Below, piece by piece: positions 12,501 through 29,031 of a DNA stretch of 64,000 nucleotides (positions are counted from its first letter, which is position 1; each line of letters opens with the position of its first letter). The stretch spans positions 11,510,001-11,574,000 of the forward strand of contig CATNEN010000039.1 of assembly GCA_950097015.1 (NCBI GenBank), read 5' to 3'. Made by a program: the position numbers and the translations under genes. This stretch comes from Macrostomum hystrix (Eukaryota; Platyhelminthes; Macrostomidae). The notes below the pieces were generated by a model, which saw only the letters and a program-made list of their open reading frames with translations, was not told the DNA's origin and made no database searches.

Positions 12501-15500
12501 ATTCCCATCATGGATTTGGTCTTTTTGGTCATTTCAATCACTAATCCTTCAGTTATTAAGCAGATTCCTGTCACTAATCCTTCAGTTATTAAGCAGATTC
12601 GTGTCACTAATCCTTCAGTTATTAAGCAGATTCCTATCACTAATCCTTCAGTTATTAAGCAGATTCCTGTTACTAATCCTTCAGTTATTAAGCAGATTCC
12701 TGTTACTAATCCTTCAGTTATTAAGCAGATTCCTGTTACTAATCCTTCAGTTATTAAGCAGATTCGTGTCACTAATCCTTCAGTTATTAAGCAGATTCCT
12801 ATCACTAATCCTTCAGTTATTAAGCAGATTCCTGTCACTAATCCTTCAGTTATTAAGCAGATTCCTGTTACTAATCCTTCAGTTATTAAGCAGATTCCTG
12901 TCACTAATCCTTCAGTTATTAAGCAGATTCCTGTTACTAATCCTTCAGTTATTAAGCAGATTCCTGCCACTAATCCTTCAGTTATTAAGCAGATTCCTGT
13001 CACTAATCCTTCAGTTATTAAGCAGATTCCTGTCACTAATCCTTCAATAGTTTCATAGGATTACGTCTCGTCCCGCCCACGATGCTTCAGTGTTGTACAT
13101 GTTCACCCCTTTGTGGTAACTTCAGCGGTTTGACAGTGTCCCCAATACTCAATTGTTGGAGAAGTGTCAGCTTGGCACAGCTGTGCCACATCTGTTAGCA
13201 ATTCTGCCCTCTGCCTTATCCCACAGGACCCACACTAGGGTGTGAAATTATAGTCAATGATAATCCTAAATGAAGTTTAGTAAACTGAAATCTCTTTGTG
13301 AACATTACCTTCTAAAATTGATATAGCTTTCTTTTACGTCTTGAAAAGTGAACTTTTATTTTCTGAAGTCAGAACATAAGGTCTTAAAATGGCTGCCTCT
13401 ATATGCCATTCACTGTACTTACTTTTGTTTAATAGGCTGAGAAGCAAGATTGTACTTTTTGTATCGCGCACTTAACTCTTTACTTTGGGTTAGAATTTTT
13501 TTCTTGTCTTTCTCTGTGTCTCCCAATCCCCAAAAGACCCTTGTCTCCTAGCTATATAGCTTTAGCTTAAAATACAATTGATTGAAATCTTTCATACCAT
13601 ACCGCATATAGTTTGCGAACTTTACATAAGTTAAGTCAGTGGGACATAAGCGGGGGTTGTTGGGTAAGCGTTATCAGGGTCTTCTAAGAATCATTGATAA
13701 AAATGAATCCATTTCTAAGAATTCTGGGTGGCGTGAATTGGGTTGATTATAAGGGGTTAGTTAAAAAAGAATCATTGTCTATGACAACTAGTTTCTAGGA
13801 ATCGCGAGAAAGGAGAGTCAGTTTCTAGGTAAAATGGATAATAGAAATGGATTTATAAGAATCATTTAAAATGTTAAACGTTAAATGTTAAATCATTAAT
13901 ACTGGTTGTCGATTTCTAGGAATCATAGATTATGAGAGTCGGTTTCTAAGAATCATTGACAATCACAGCTAGTTTCTAGGAATCATAGCTACTGAGAGTC
14001 AGTTTTTAAGAATAATTGACAATTGCAGCTAGTTTCTAGGAATCATAGGTAATGAGAGTCAGTTTCTAAGAATCATTGACAATCACAGCTAGTTTCTAGG
14101 AATCATAGGTAATGAGAGTCAGTTTCTAAGAATCATTGACAATCACAGCTAGTTTCTAGGAATCATAGCTAATGAGAGTCAGTTTCTAAGAATCATTGAC
14201 AATTACACCTAGTTTCTAGGAATCATAGGTAATGAGAGTCTGTTTCTAAGAATCATTGACAATTGCAGCTAGTTTTTAGGAATCATAGGTTATGAGAGTC
14301 GGTTTCTAAGAATCATTGACAATTGCAGCTAGTTTCTAGGAATCATATATTAAGAATCCGTTTCTAAGAATCATTGACAATTACAGCTAGTTTCTAGGAA
14401 TCATAGGTAATGAGAGTCAGTTTCTAAGAATCATTGACAATTACACCTAGTTTCTAGGAATCATAGGTAATGAGAGTCAGTTTCTAAGAATCATTGACAA
14501 TTACACCTAGTTTCTAGGAATCATAGGTAATGAGAGTCTGTTTCTAAGAATCATTGACAATTGCAGCTAGTTTCTAGGAATCATAGCTAATGAGAGTCAG
14601 TTTCTAAGAATCATTGACAATTGCAGCTAGTTTCTAGGAATCATATATTAAGAATCCGTTTCTAAGAATCATTGACAATTACAGCTAGTTTCTAGGAATC
14701 ATAGGTAATGAGAGTCAGTTTCTAAGAATCATTGACAATCACAGCTAGTTTCTAGGAATCATAGCTAATGAGAGTCAGTTTCTAAGAATCATTGACAATT
14801 ACACCTAGTTTCTAGGAATCATAGGTAATGAGAGTCTGTTTCTAAGAATCATTGACAATTGCAGCTAGTTTTTAGGAATCATAGGTTATGAGAGTCGGTT
14901 TCTAAGAATCATTGACAATTGCAGCTAGTTTCTAGGAATCATATATTAAGAATCCGTTTCTAAGAATCATTGACAATTACAGCTAGTTTCTAGGAATCAT
15001 AGGTAATGAGAGTCGGTTTCTAAGAATCATTGACAATTGCAGCTAGTTTCTAGGAATCATATATTTTGAGAATCCGTTTCTAAGAATCATTGATATTTGT
15101 AGCGAGCTAAGGAATGAGTTTATGAATTGAAGAAATTAAGTAATAGTTTATAAGAATCACTGGTTACTCAGTTTATAATTTTTCTCATTCTAATCGCAGG
15201 TGCATTCTAGCACTCTGTGGAAGACCAAGTTGCTATAAACTTAAAGGCTATTAAAATACGAACTGATTATAATTTTTGCGCAACATGCTTTAAATTTAAT
15301 TATTGCCAACAACGTGCGTCAAATAACTCCGTAAAGTAATTTTTTGCAAAATCTGCAGCTCGGCATTTTTAACATCCTTGGCGGCGGTTGCGGCTTCGAT
15401 AATGACGACAATGACGGCTTTAGTAATCACAATGAACCAACCGGTCTAGAATTTGAAAGCCAGGACACAGCCAGCTTAGAAACTTGGCATCAAAAGCGCC

Positions 15501-18500
15501 GACTGCGCACCCTGTCGAAAGTGTCGATGCAGCAACCGGCCGATGATCCATTCGCCGAGGTTCACCAGCCTTCTGGCCCAATTCGGGTTTGGTACAATGC
15601 CAATCGGGCATTCAACTGGCTAGCTGGAGCTGGCTGCGGTGTTAGATTCGGATTTGGCGGTCGTCTGGTCAATTTCAGCAGCGACAGGCGGGTGTTCATC
15701 GGCCAGATGGACAGTCAGACTGTGGCAGCGGTGGATGAACTGCCAGCTATGGTTGCCAGGCGGGCTAGAGAGTTTGAAAATGCCCTAGCAGAAGGTGGTG
15801 ACGACCTTGGAGGCTATTGCGGGTGAGCCACGTCTTTGATTATGTTATTGTTATTTATTTTGCTCTGCAACTCGCCTCATGCGTCATCTCTACCTCTGTG
15901 TAGTCCGTCTCCCTGACCTTCAGGTCCGCCTTCCTGTCCTTCAGCACCGCCTCCCTGTCCTTCAGGTTCGCCTCCCTCAGTCCTTCAGGTTCGCCTTCCT
16001 TAAACTTCGCATTCGCATTCGCATTCGCAGGTCCCGTGCTTCAGAATCGGGCATTCCAGACAGTGAAATTCAAATTTGGCGCTTTCTCGAAGCGAATTTC
16101 AACTCCAATCCGAGTTTAGACTTTATTAAACTGCTCGGCTATGGCCAAGACAACGGCGATGATGCGCCTGATAGCGACCGGCTGATTGCCGCTCTTGTGT
16201 CGGGCCGTTTAGATGCTGCCATCGAGCAGTTCCTCGCCGAGGGCCGTCTGCTGGAAGCCCTCCTATTAGCGGGCAGCTGTATTGATGATTCCAGCTCAAA
16301 TCGGATATACAGTGGGACTCGAACTCGCGTCCTAGACCAACTCAGACTGGACACTGGCAGCTCGACCTCGGAGATTAGTCGGCTCGTTGAAGCGATCGTC
16401 ATTCGAGACATCTCCGGCTACGTCAACAGCAACAGCAACAACAACGAGAACAGCGTCGCAGTGGACGATGGTCTTCGCTGGCGACGCCAACTAGCGTTTG
16501 TCCTGGCCTACTCGGACGTGGAGAGTTTGCCCGCCTTCGCCGAGTTCATCGGGCGTCGTCTGGAACGCGTAGGCAGCTCAGCAGCCTCGGCCGCGGCTGC
16601 GATCTGTTACGCCTGCTCCGGCTCCTGGCGTCGGCTTGCTGTCTGTCTAGCAGCAGAAGCTAGCGGCAGTTCGATAACCGCCCTGCAGCTAGCCGTGCAG
16701 GCTGGCGAAGTGCTTCAACGAGCTGTCGGCGGTCTACTAGACGATGATTGCGCAAATGTTGACGATGCAATTACCGACGCTGCTGTTGAGCTGTACGCCG
16801 GCGCTTTGGCCAATTGGGGCCAGCTTCTACCAGCCCTGAACTGCTGCATTCGCCGACTCAGACCGTCTAGACGTCCAGACGGCTTCGACTACTTTGGCGA
16901 TAGTCGCCTAGCCGTGCTGGCCTACAGGCTGTGGCGAGCCCTCGGACATGACGGCCCAGCTAGCATCGGGGTCTGGATGGCCGATCCATTCGCCGAGCGG
17001 ACCGCGGCCACTGCTGATTTAATGGTGAATCTTTATTCTATAGTCTTTGTTGCTTGTGTCCACTGTATATTGTGCATTTAGGATGCAAACCTTTCTTGAA
17101 TAAATTTCAGAACTCGGCAGCCAGGAAGAGAAGAGAAGAACAGAACATTGCTTCAGCCTACCCTGTGCCTCCACAATCTGCCGCAGCCTATCCTGTGCCG
17201 CCTCCACAATCTGCCGCAGCCTATCCAGTGCCGCCTCCACAATCTGCCGCAGCCTATCCTGTGCCGCCTCCACAATCTGCCGCAGCCTATCCAGTGCCGC
17301 CTCCACAATCTGCCGCAGCCTATCCTGTGCCGCCTCCACAATCTGCCGCAGCCTACCCTGTTAAACCACAATCTGCCGCAGCCTATCCTGTGCCGCCTCC
17401 ACAATCTGCCGCAGCCTATCCAGTGCCGCCTCCACAATCTGCCGCAGCCTATCCAGTGCCGCCTCCACAATCTGCCGCAGCCTATCCTGTGCCGCCTCCA
17501 CAATCTGCCGCAGCCTATTCTGTGCCCCCACCACAATCTGCCGCAGCCTACCCTGTGCCGCCACCACAATCTGCCGCAGCCTACCCTGTGCCGCCACCAC
17601 AATCTGCCGCAGCCTATCCTGTGCCGCCTCCACAATCTGCCGCAGCCTATCCTGTGCCGCCTCCACAATCTGCCGCAGCCTATTCTGTGCCCCCACCACA
17701 ATCTGCCGCAGCCTATCCTGTGCCGCCACCACAATCTGCCGCAGCCTACCCTGTGCCGCCACCACAATCTGCCGCAGCCTATCCTGTGCCGCCACCACAA
17801 TCTGCCGCAGCCTACCCTGTGCCGCCACCACAATCTGCCGCAGCCTATCCTGTGCCGCCTCCACAATCTGCCGCAGCCTATCCTGTGCCGCCTCCACAAT
17901 CTGCCGCACCTTATCCTGTGCCGCCTCCACAATCTGCCGCAGCTTATCCTGTGCCGCCTCCACAATCTGCCGCAGCCTATTCTGTGCCCCCACCACAATC
18001 TGCCGCAGCCTACCCTGTGCCGCCACCACAATCTGCCGCAGCCTACCCTGTGCCGCCACCACAATCTGCCGCAGCCTATCCTGTGCCGCCTCCACAATCT
18101 GCCGCAGCCTATCCTGTGCCGCCTCCACAATCTGCCGCACCTTATCCTGTGCCGCCTCCACAATCTGCCGCAGCTTATCCTGTGCCGCCTCCACAATCTG
18201 CCGCAGCCTATCCTGTTCCACCACAATCTGCCTCAGCCTACCCAGTGCTGCCACCACAATCTGCCACTGCACTCTATGAACGCCCATGCTTGCAAAAAAC
18301 TGCGGTATTTAGTCCGTCATTGCCTGGTCAGTTGGCGGTTGCTGCAAGTGCAACAACAGGATCATTCTACAATCCACTCGCTCCCCTGCCAGTGGCAGCC
18401 TCGGCCCACTCCTTCCCCAGTGTGCCTTCAAAGCCGCCGCCGATACTGCGGACGCCTGTGCCCGCCGAGGAACTGTCGCTTTTTCGAGGCGGCAACAAGA

Positions 18501-19360
18501 TCAAATCTGTAATTTATTTGTTTTACTACACTTATGAAAGGTTTCAGACCATTTTTAAACTAGAGGTCTGAAGTTCGAATCCTCATCCTCAGAATAGGCT
18601 AAAATTGAATCTTCAGCAGGCGGAAGACGTGCCTCAACAATTCTACAATCCGAGCGCCTGGTCCGCTTCAATAGCTTCTTCGTCTTCAAATCCTCCTCCG
18701 CCATCGCAATCATCACCGTCAGCGTCAACGATTGGTCGAAGCCAGTCGAATCTAATATCGAACGCTAGCCCAGCCAATCGGGTGGCCGCTGATTTGGCCG
18801 ATCGATTTTCCAAAGCGCTGACCAGCTTGGCCAGAGATTGCCGCGGTCGAGCACAGCAGCTGCTGACTGACTCGTCCAACAGTGCCAACGCTGTTAAATT
18901 GCGTCACATTGTCGTCAAGATGAACGACGCAGAAAAAAAATCTGCTGCTCTCGCCCAACTACTCGGGTCGAGTTCGGTGAGCAAAAAATATTTCGCCTGT
19001 CTCGGACAGACTACTGGCCAGTAGGATGGTTGGAGAGAATATAGAATATAAAAATGCACTCCACGCTTAAGGTCACGAAATCTAATTGGCTGCCGGCTTC
19101 TCTGAGAGGGGGTTTTCCAGTGTGCTAAAAATAAAATTTTATTTCGTTTTTAGTCGCTTTTGTTTTTCTATGATCAGATCTCTTCGCCGGTGCTGGAGGG
19201 CCTGGGTTCGATTCTTGTCAGTCTGGAGCGCGGCAGTCTGACGGAAGCGTTGGCTAACCTGAATTCGGCTGTCCAATCCGGCGGCTTGGAAGAGTTGCGC
19301 AGCCATCTGCCCGGCCTGAAGCTGCTCATCCAGGCGGCTGTTGAGCTGCGCCAGTTTTAG
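9567..19360 (+). CDS. SEC31: SEC31, COPII outer-coat subunit
   Basis: Nine coding exons join in phase into 1516 residues: 9567-9712, 9996-10404, 10485-10723, 10803-11160, 15359-15822, 16031-17024, 17111-18508, 18617-18976, 19178-19360. The N-terminus (LAAWSP near residue 11) and blades such as VVQLWDLRFAASP and FTNLAWCPAEPALFSA match the Sec31 WD40 propeller (about 1-420). RVWYNANRAFNWL and FGFGGRLVNF follow, then the ACE1-type helical domain (about 540-870; FLEANFNSN...LLGYG, AAIEQFLAEGRLLEALLLAG). A proline-rich linker made of about 33 copies of an 11-residue unit occupies about 886-1255, then a C-terminal helical region (about 1340-1516). Sec31 pairs with Sec13 to form the outer cage of COPII vesicles at ER exit sites. 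The ATG lies only 9 nt after an acceptor at 9557, so the 5' end is either a spliced UTR or a trans-splice site. Confidence 0.95.
9746..9995 (+). mobile_element. tRNA-derived SINE in SEC31 intron 1
   Basis: An A-box-like segment (TGGCCTAGTAGTTAGTG, about 9749-9765) and an exact B box (GGTTCGATTCC, 9790-9800) lie at tRNA-like spacing, followed by the body shared with the 6700 and 24165 copies (GGGTGGGTGTGGC, CCATGGAC-like). The element seems to extend to the splice acceptor of SEC31 exon 2 at 9995. Confidence 0.75.
11217..11697. repeat. 20-bp minisatellite, near-identical copies
   Basis: About 24 copies of a 20-bp unit (GACTGTAGTTCTGTTCTGTA), essentially identical in every copy, lying in SEC31 intron 4 just after its donor at 11161. 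Such homogeneity suggests recent expansion or contraction. Confidence 0.97.
11700..12530. other. SEC31 intron 4, unique part
   Basis: AT-rich intronic sequence between two arrays; nothing coding seen. Confidence 0.6.
12533..13049. repeat. 33-bp minisatellite
   Basis: About 15 copies of a 33-bp unit containing AATCCTTCAGTTATTAAGCA, with point variants (CCTGTC, CCTGTT, CGTGTC, CCTATC) that follow an interspersed pattern. It lies in SEC31 intron 4. Three frames stay open because 33 is divisible by three; it is not translated in the gene model. Confidence 0.95.
13050..13900. other. SEC31 intron 4, unique part
   Basis: Intronic sequence with no coding frame, including decayed units (TTTCTAAGAATC, TTTCTAGGAATC) from about 13680 that lead into the next array. 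Confidence 0.6.
13905..15095. repeat. 60-bp minisatellite
   Basis: About 20 copies of a 60-bp unit that itself contains two related halves (TTTCTAGGAATCATAG and TTTCTAAGAATCATTGAC). Several copies carry the same 5-bp shorter variant (ATATATTAAGAATCC), repeated every few units, which indicates a higher-order repeat. In SEC31 intron 4. Confidence 0.93.
17150..18262 (+). repeat. Coding 33-bp minisatellite in SEC31
   Basis: About 33 copies of a 33-bp unit encoding YPVPPPQSAAA lie inside SEC31 exon 7 and keep the frame throughout. The variants are in-frame (KPQS, SVPPPQS, SAAPYP), with whole-unit shortening in a few copies. Blocks of several units are repeated in the same order around 17400-17700 and 17900-18200, a higher-order duplication. 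The position corresponds to the proline-rich linker of Sec31, which in other animals binds Sec23 and ALG-2. Confidence 0.95.
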
Positions 19361-19511
19361 CTCAATTTCTGGCTAACCTAACTGGATTCTAACTTTATGC
19401 TCAGCGTTTGTGCTTGTGATTTTCAACTTCTGTTATTGATCAAGTTTTTCATTTTCAGTTTTACAATCTGACTTTACAACACAAATCTGACTTTACTAAC
19501 GTAGTTCTTAA

Positions 19512-20265
19512 AATGGTAAATGTACATCCACCCCAATTTAATCATTCTAGGAATGTACATCCACCCCAATCTAATAATTCTAGGATTGTACATCAACCCT
19601 AATCAATGTACATCCACCCCAATACAATCATTCTAGGAATCTACATCCACCCCAATTTAATCATTCTAGGAATGTACATCAACCCCAATTTAATCATTCT
19701 AGGAATGTACATCCACCACAATCTAATCATTCTAGGAATGTACATCCACCCCAATCAGATTATTCTAGGAATGTACATCCACCTTAATCTAATCATTCTA
19801 GGAATGTACATCCACCCCAATCTAATCATTCTAGGAATGTACATCCATCCCAATCTAATCATTCTAGGAATATACATCCATCCCAATCTAATCATTCTAG
19901 GAATGTACATCCACCCCAATTTAATCATTCTAGGAATGTACATCCACCCCAATCTAATAATTCTAGGAATGTACATCAACCCTAATCTAATCATTCTAGG
20001 AATGTACATCCACCCCAATACAATCATTCTAGGAATGTACATCCACCCCAATCTAATCATTCTAGGAATGTACATCCACCCCAATCTAATAATTCTAGGA
20101 ATGTACATCCACCCCAATCTAATAATTCTAGGAATGTACATCAACCCTAATCTAATCATTCTAGGAATGTACATCCACCCCAATCTAATCATTCTAGGAA
20201 TGTACATCCATCCCAATCTAATCATTCTAGGAATGTACATCCACCCCAATTTAATCATTCTAAAT
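19512..20265. repeat. 33-bp minisatellite downstream of SEC31
   Basis: About 22 copies of a 33-bp unit (core AATGTACATCCACCCCAATC, then TAATCATTCTAGG). It begins about 150 nt after the SEC31 stop codon and could lie in the 3' UTR or beyond. Open frames on both strands are repeat artefacts. Confidence 0.95.
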
Positions 20266-20269
20266 ATAT

Positions 20270-20700
20270 TTCAAGACTACTTTTTCATCTGTATTATTAA
20301 TTTAGCTGATTAAAACTTTCTTCTTTTTATATTTTAAAGTCTTTTTTGCTCAATTACTTTGCAGAATATTTTTGTCTGCTTTACAAAGCAGTTTTTATTT
20401 TTTGCTTCAGTACTTTTCAGATTTTTTTAAAGGTCTACCATTGCTCAGTGATAATTATCTGTCTGATTTAATTCGATCAATTTTTTACAAAATGCTTTCG
20501 TTAATTTTTTATATTGATTTTAACTATTTAAACGATTTTTTGCAATATTTGTTATCTTTTTTACAATAATTTGGTGCAAGCGTTTAAACTAACGACAAGT
20601 TTTTTACATAGTTTTGACATACCGTTAAACTCTTCGACTCTTCAATCAGTCCTTTTATTTAGAACAAATTTTAATCTAGCTGCAGCAGCTGATTTCTATG
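20270..20700. other. T-rich spacer
   Basis: Very T-rich sequence between two arrays. A 65-codon plus-strand frame is phenylalanine/leucine-rich because of base composition and is not called. Confidence 0.5.
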
Positions 20701-20702
20701 TC

Positions 20703-21423
20703 CACTGACTAACAACAACAATCCACAATGTCCACTCTCCCACAATATACAAACCACAATGTCCACTCTCTCCCACAAAGAAAAATCCACAATGTCCACT
20801 CTCTCCCACAATAAAAAATCCACAATGTCCACTCTCTCCCACAATGAAAAATCCACAATGTCCACTCTCTCCCACAATGAAAAATCCACAATGTCCACTC
20901 TCTCCCACAATGAAAAATCCACAATGTCCACTCTTTCCCACAATAAAAAATCCACAATGTCCACTCTCTCCCACAATAAAAAGTCCACAATGTCCACTCT
21001 CCCACAAAAAAAATCCACAATGTCCACTCTCTCCCACAATAAAAAATCCACAATGTCCACTCTCTCCCACAATAAAAAATCCACAATGTCCGCTCTCTCC
21101 CAAAATAAAAAATCCACAATGTCCACTCTCTCCCACAATAAAAAATCCACAATGTCCACTCTCTCCCACCAGAAAGAATCCACAATGTCCGCTCTCTCAC
21201 ACCAGAAACAATCCACAATGTCCGCTCCCTCACACCAGAAACAATCCACAATGTCCGCTCTCTCACACCAGAAACAATCCACAATGTCCACTCTCTCACA
21301 CCAGAAACAATCCACAATGTCCACTCTCTCACACCAGAAACAATCCACAATGTCCACTCTCTCACACCAGAAGCAAGTTACAATGTCCAGTCTCCCACCA
21401 TAAACAATCCACAATGTCCACAC
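20703..21423. repeat. 33-bp minisatellite upstream of PI4KB
   Basis: About 21 copies of a 33-bp unit (core CCACAATGTCCACTCTCTCC). Two subfamilies are ordered along the array, CACAATAAAAAA-type on the left and CACCAGAAACAA-type on the right. It ends about 40 nt before the first PI4KB acceptor. Confidence 0.95.
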
Positions 21424-21518
21424 GCAGCAAATTTATTTTTAAATCTAAATTTTTTCCAGGCTTCGTAGGAGGTCGGTTGGAGGGCAGCGGAGTGAAAAGA
21501 AAAGAACAGAACAAACCC

Positions 21519-26151
<4,633 letters not shown>

Positions 26152-26195
26152 ATTGAAATCAGTTCGCTGGAATTGTTGAGTGCGTGTAAATAGCG

Positions 26196-26201
26196 ATTAA
26201 A
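26196..26201 (+). promoter_or_regulatory. PI4KB polyadenylation signal
   Basis: ATTAAA 45 nt after the PI4KB stop codon; the common variant of the canonical signal. Confidence 0.5.
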
Positions 26202-26289
26202 GCTTCAAGCCTTCTTCTTTCCTCTTTCTTGCATGTATGATTTCGCTTAAAAAGCTTTTTAGCACTTGAGCTTATAGTAAACTTCCCGT

Positions 26290-26505
26290 CGCCCACCTCA
26301 CACTTCCTGGCCTGCCCCAGTGTACATCGCCTCAACTTTTTATCTGTGCGCAGCCTCTAACCCCACTTCACACCCACCCCACTCTTTCTGGTCTGTCCCG
26401 ATGTTACATCGCTTCGGTCTGTGCAGTGTAAAGTGTGGAAGACCTCTGACCCTGCTTCACACCCACCTCACTCCACCCGGCCTACCCCGGTGTACATTAC
26501 CGAAG
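26290..26505. repeat. Short degenerate tandem repeat
   Basis: Three diverged units of roughly 75 bp share TTCACACCCACC, CTGGCCTGCCCC-like and GTGTACAT blocks. Located just beyond the PI4KB gene end. Confidence 0.5.
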
Positions 26506-26807
26506 AGTTAACAAAGATGATTCAGCACTTTAACATTGGCTCTGCAGTACAGTAGCATCTTTCTCACTATCTAATCTTAGCTGTAGCGATTTTGGCTTCA
26601 CCGACCGACCATTGACAACATCAGCTTTCAATTCATATTGCTTTGCTGCGCTTCCCGTCTTGTGTTCTGACAAATGCATCAGTTTTAAAGTTAGCAATTT
26701 GTTAGTAGAATTGTGCAAATCCGCTTAATATTGATTAATTTAGAAATCTGGAATGAGATGCTTAGTCTCATTTAATTTCTAAACTGGATTGAATTTTTCT
26801 TTTAATT

Positions 26808-26971
26808 TCGGTACAGAGAATTGCGTCAAAAATTCGTTGCTGTTTTTATCAGCTAAAAATATTACCGATTATATTAATTGGCTGACATTTTATTTAACTG
26901 CAGTTCAAAAAGTTAAACGGTCTTCTGCAAAAAATAAGAATGATGATTTAATAACAATAGATCGTGTGTAA
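26808..26971 (+). pseudogene. Orphan exon-like frame
   Basis: A good acceptor (TTTCGGTACAG, ending near 26816) is followed by a frame ending at a TAA at 26969-26971. It contains LFLSAKNITDYINWLTFYL, whose pattern recalls the C-terminal helix of a PH domain, then a Lys-rich tail. No upstream exon can be joined to it except across PI4KB. It may be a lone terminal exon, a duplicated exon fragment, or chance. Confidence 0.2.
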
Positions 26972-26999
26972 AGATAACCGCTTTGATTGCTTCAATCAA

Positions 27000-27900
27000 T
27001 CATCAATGTACTGTACCAATTTACATTGACTCCCTGTGTGATTGTACTTGTACTTTTACTGGCAATAGTTTTTTTTCGTAATGCTACGCACTGCCTCCCC
27101 ACACTTAAATGAACCCCATAGCCGATGTTCATATTGCAACACTGCCAGAGAATCTGGATTAAGTGCATTGATGATCTATTTTTTGTTAAAATGAATTTTG
27201 TTTTCTTTTCGAATCAATAAAAATTTTACTTTTACTTTGCCAAGCATGCAAGCTAATGTGGAGTACGCGCTTTGAAAAAAACTGTTTGCTAAACCGACTC
27301 ACGAGAGCTCTCGCAGACTTTTATTTAAGCCGTGTACAATTGTTGTTGGGATAAAGGTTTATTGTAGTGTACCCAAACATTTCGGAAACCTAAAATTTCG
27401 AGACTTCGCAGGAGCGCTGCTTAGGTGCGTAGAATAGTGTCACGTGAGTTTCTATTAATAGAAACTGACGTCAGATAAGAAGGGTCTGTTGCTAAAAATA
27501 ACACTGACGCACTGACGAAAAATAATAGGAAGGGAGTAAATTTTTAGCGATCGATAATGAGGGGAAAATTTTTTAAGAAACAGATTGAACGAAGAAGTAG
27601 TTAGGCAAATGTATCGCAGTGAAACATAGTGAGTTCGATCATTCTAGTAGTGAGCATTGCGATATTTCGTGAAACAACCAGTTTAACTATTGCATGTCAT
27701 CGCTAACTTTAAACTTGTAAAGTCAGCTGTATTTCGCTGCTTTGAAACGTAATTTCTATTTTTAGCGTCAGTGTAGTCATTGTACGCACCCGGGTTTTCT
27801 ACTGAGCTAAATTTAGACGCATTTTCTATTTTTCTGAGCCATGACGTCGCAAAATGTCACAGCCTACGATTGTACAGCAATATGGGACGGAAAAGTACTG
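27000..27900. other. Spacer and upstream region of the E2 gene
   Basis: AT-rich at first, then a region with promoter-type motifs listed separately. No coding frame. Confidence 0.45.
27441..27473. promoter_or_regulatory. E-box, 18-nt palindrome and CRE cluster
   Basis: Within 33 nt there is an E-box (CACGTG, 27441-27446), a perfect 18-nt palindrome (GTTTCTATTAATAGAAAC, 27448-27465) and, directly abutting it, a perfect CRE (TGACGTCA, 27466-27473). A second partial CRE (TGACGTC) lies at 27842. The cluster is about 480 nt upstream of the TATA box of the E2 gene. Motifs are seen; function is inferred. Confidence 0.4.
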
Positions 27901-27930
27901 CCTTGCTCTATTTAGCGAGTGCGCTTCAAC

Positions 27931-28496
<566 letters not shown>

Positions 28497-28499
28497 ACG

Positions 28500-29031
28500 T
28501 GGGTCCTACTAGCTTCATGTGCGCGCGCGATGTTAGCTGTCTTTCAGAAATTTTACTAAAATTTACTAACAAAAATGCAAAAGCAAGCCAATTTCACACA
28601 TGCAGCAAAAGTAATTTCAAACCGGCACGAAAAAAGACGTTTACGTTATAACGACAAATCGACAACTGCAGGGTCTCACTTCAATATGTGCAAGAATTCC
28701 TAAATCGTGCGAAGGTCGACAGACGAAAACGTAAAGCACTCGATTTAATGTCTAGCCACATATTCATGTACAAGTTTTGCAGCTATTTATACTATATAAT
28801 CATTAATTAAAATCACAAGTAAATAAACAAATTCTTGACTTAATTTTACTTTCATCGAACTTCTAGAAAGCTTGATACCTAAGAGTGTATGTACTCAGGC
28901 ACTAATAACTAACACTGCTCAACAGTAGAACTACAAAGCCATTTTGCCGCCCGCTAATATACCAAGGGAAATAATTCCCCCTGAAAAGTTTTTGGCAGCA
29001 CCTGAATGCTAACCTGGTTATCATTCCTGGT
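28500..29031. other. 3' UTR and spacer
   Basis: Probable 3' UTR of the E2 gene up to about 28850, then unique spacer up to the inverted-repeat element. Confidence 0.45.
28822..28827 (+). promoter_or_regulatory. Polyadenylation signal of the E2 gene
   Basis: AATAAA, 326 nt after the stop codon, in AT-rich sequence. Confidence 0.5.

Noticed and set aside
17148-18512. Alternative long frames through the SEC31 repeat (plus and minus strands)
   Set aside because: Only the frame encoding YPVPPPQSAAA is in phase with the flanking SEC31 exons.
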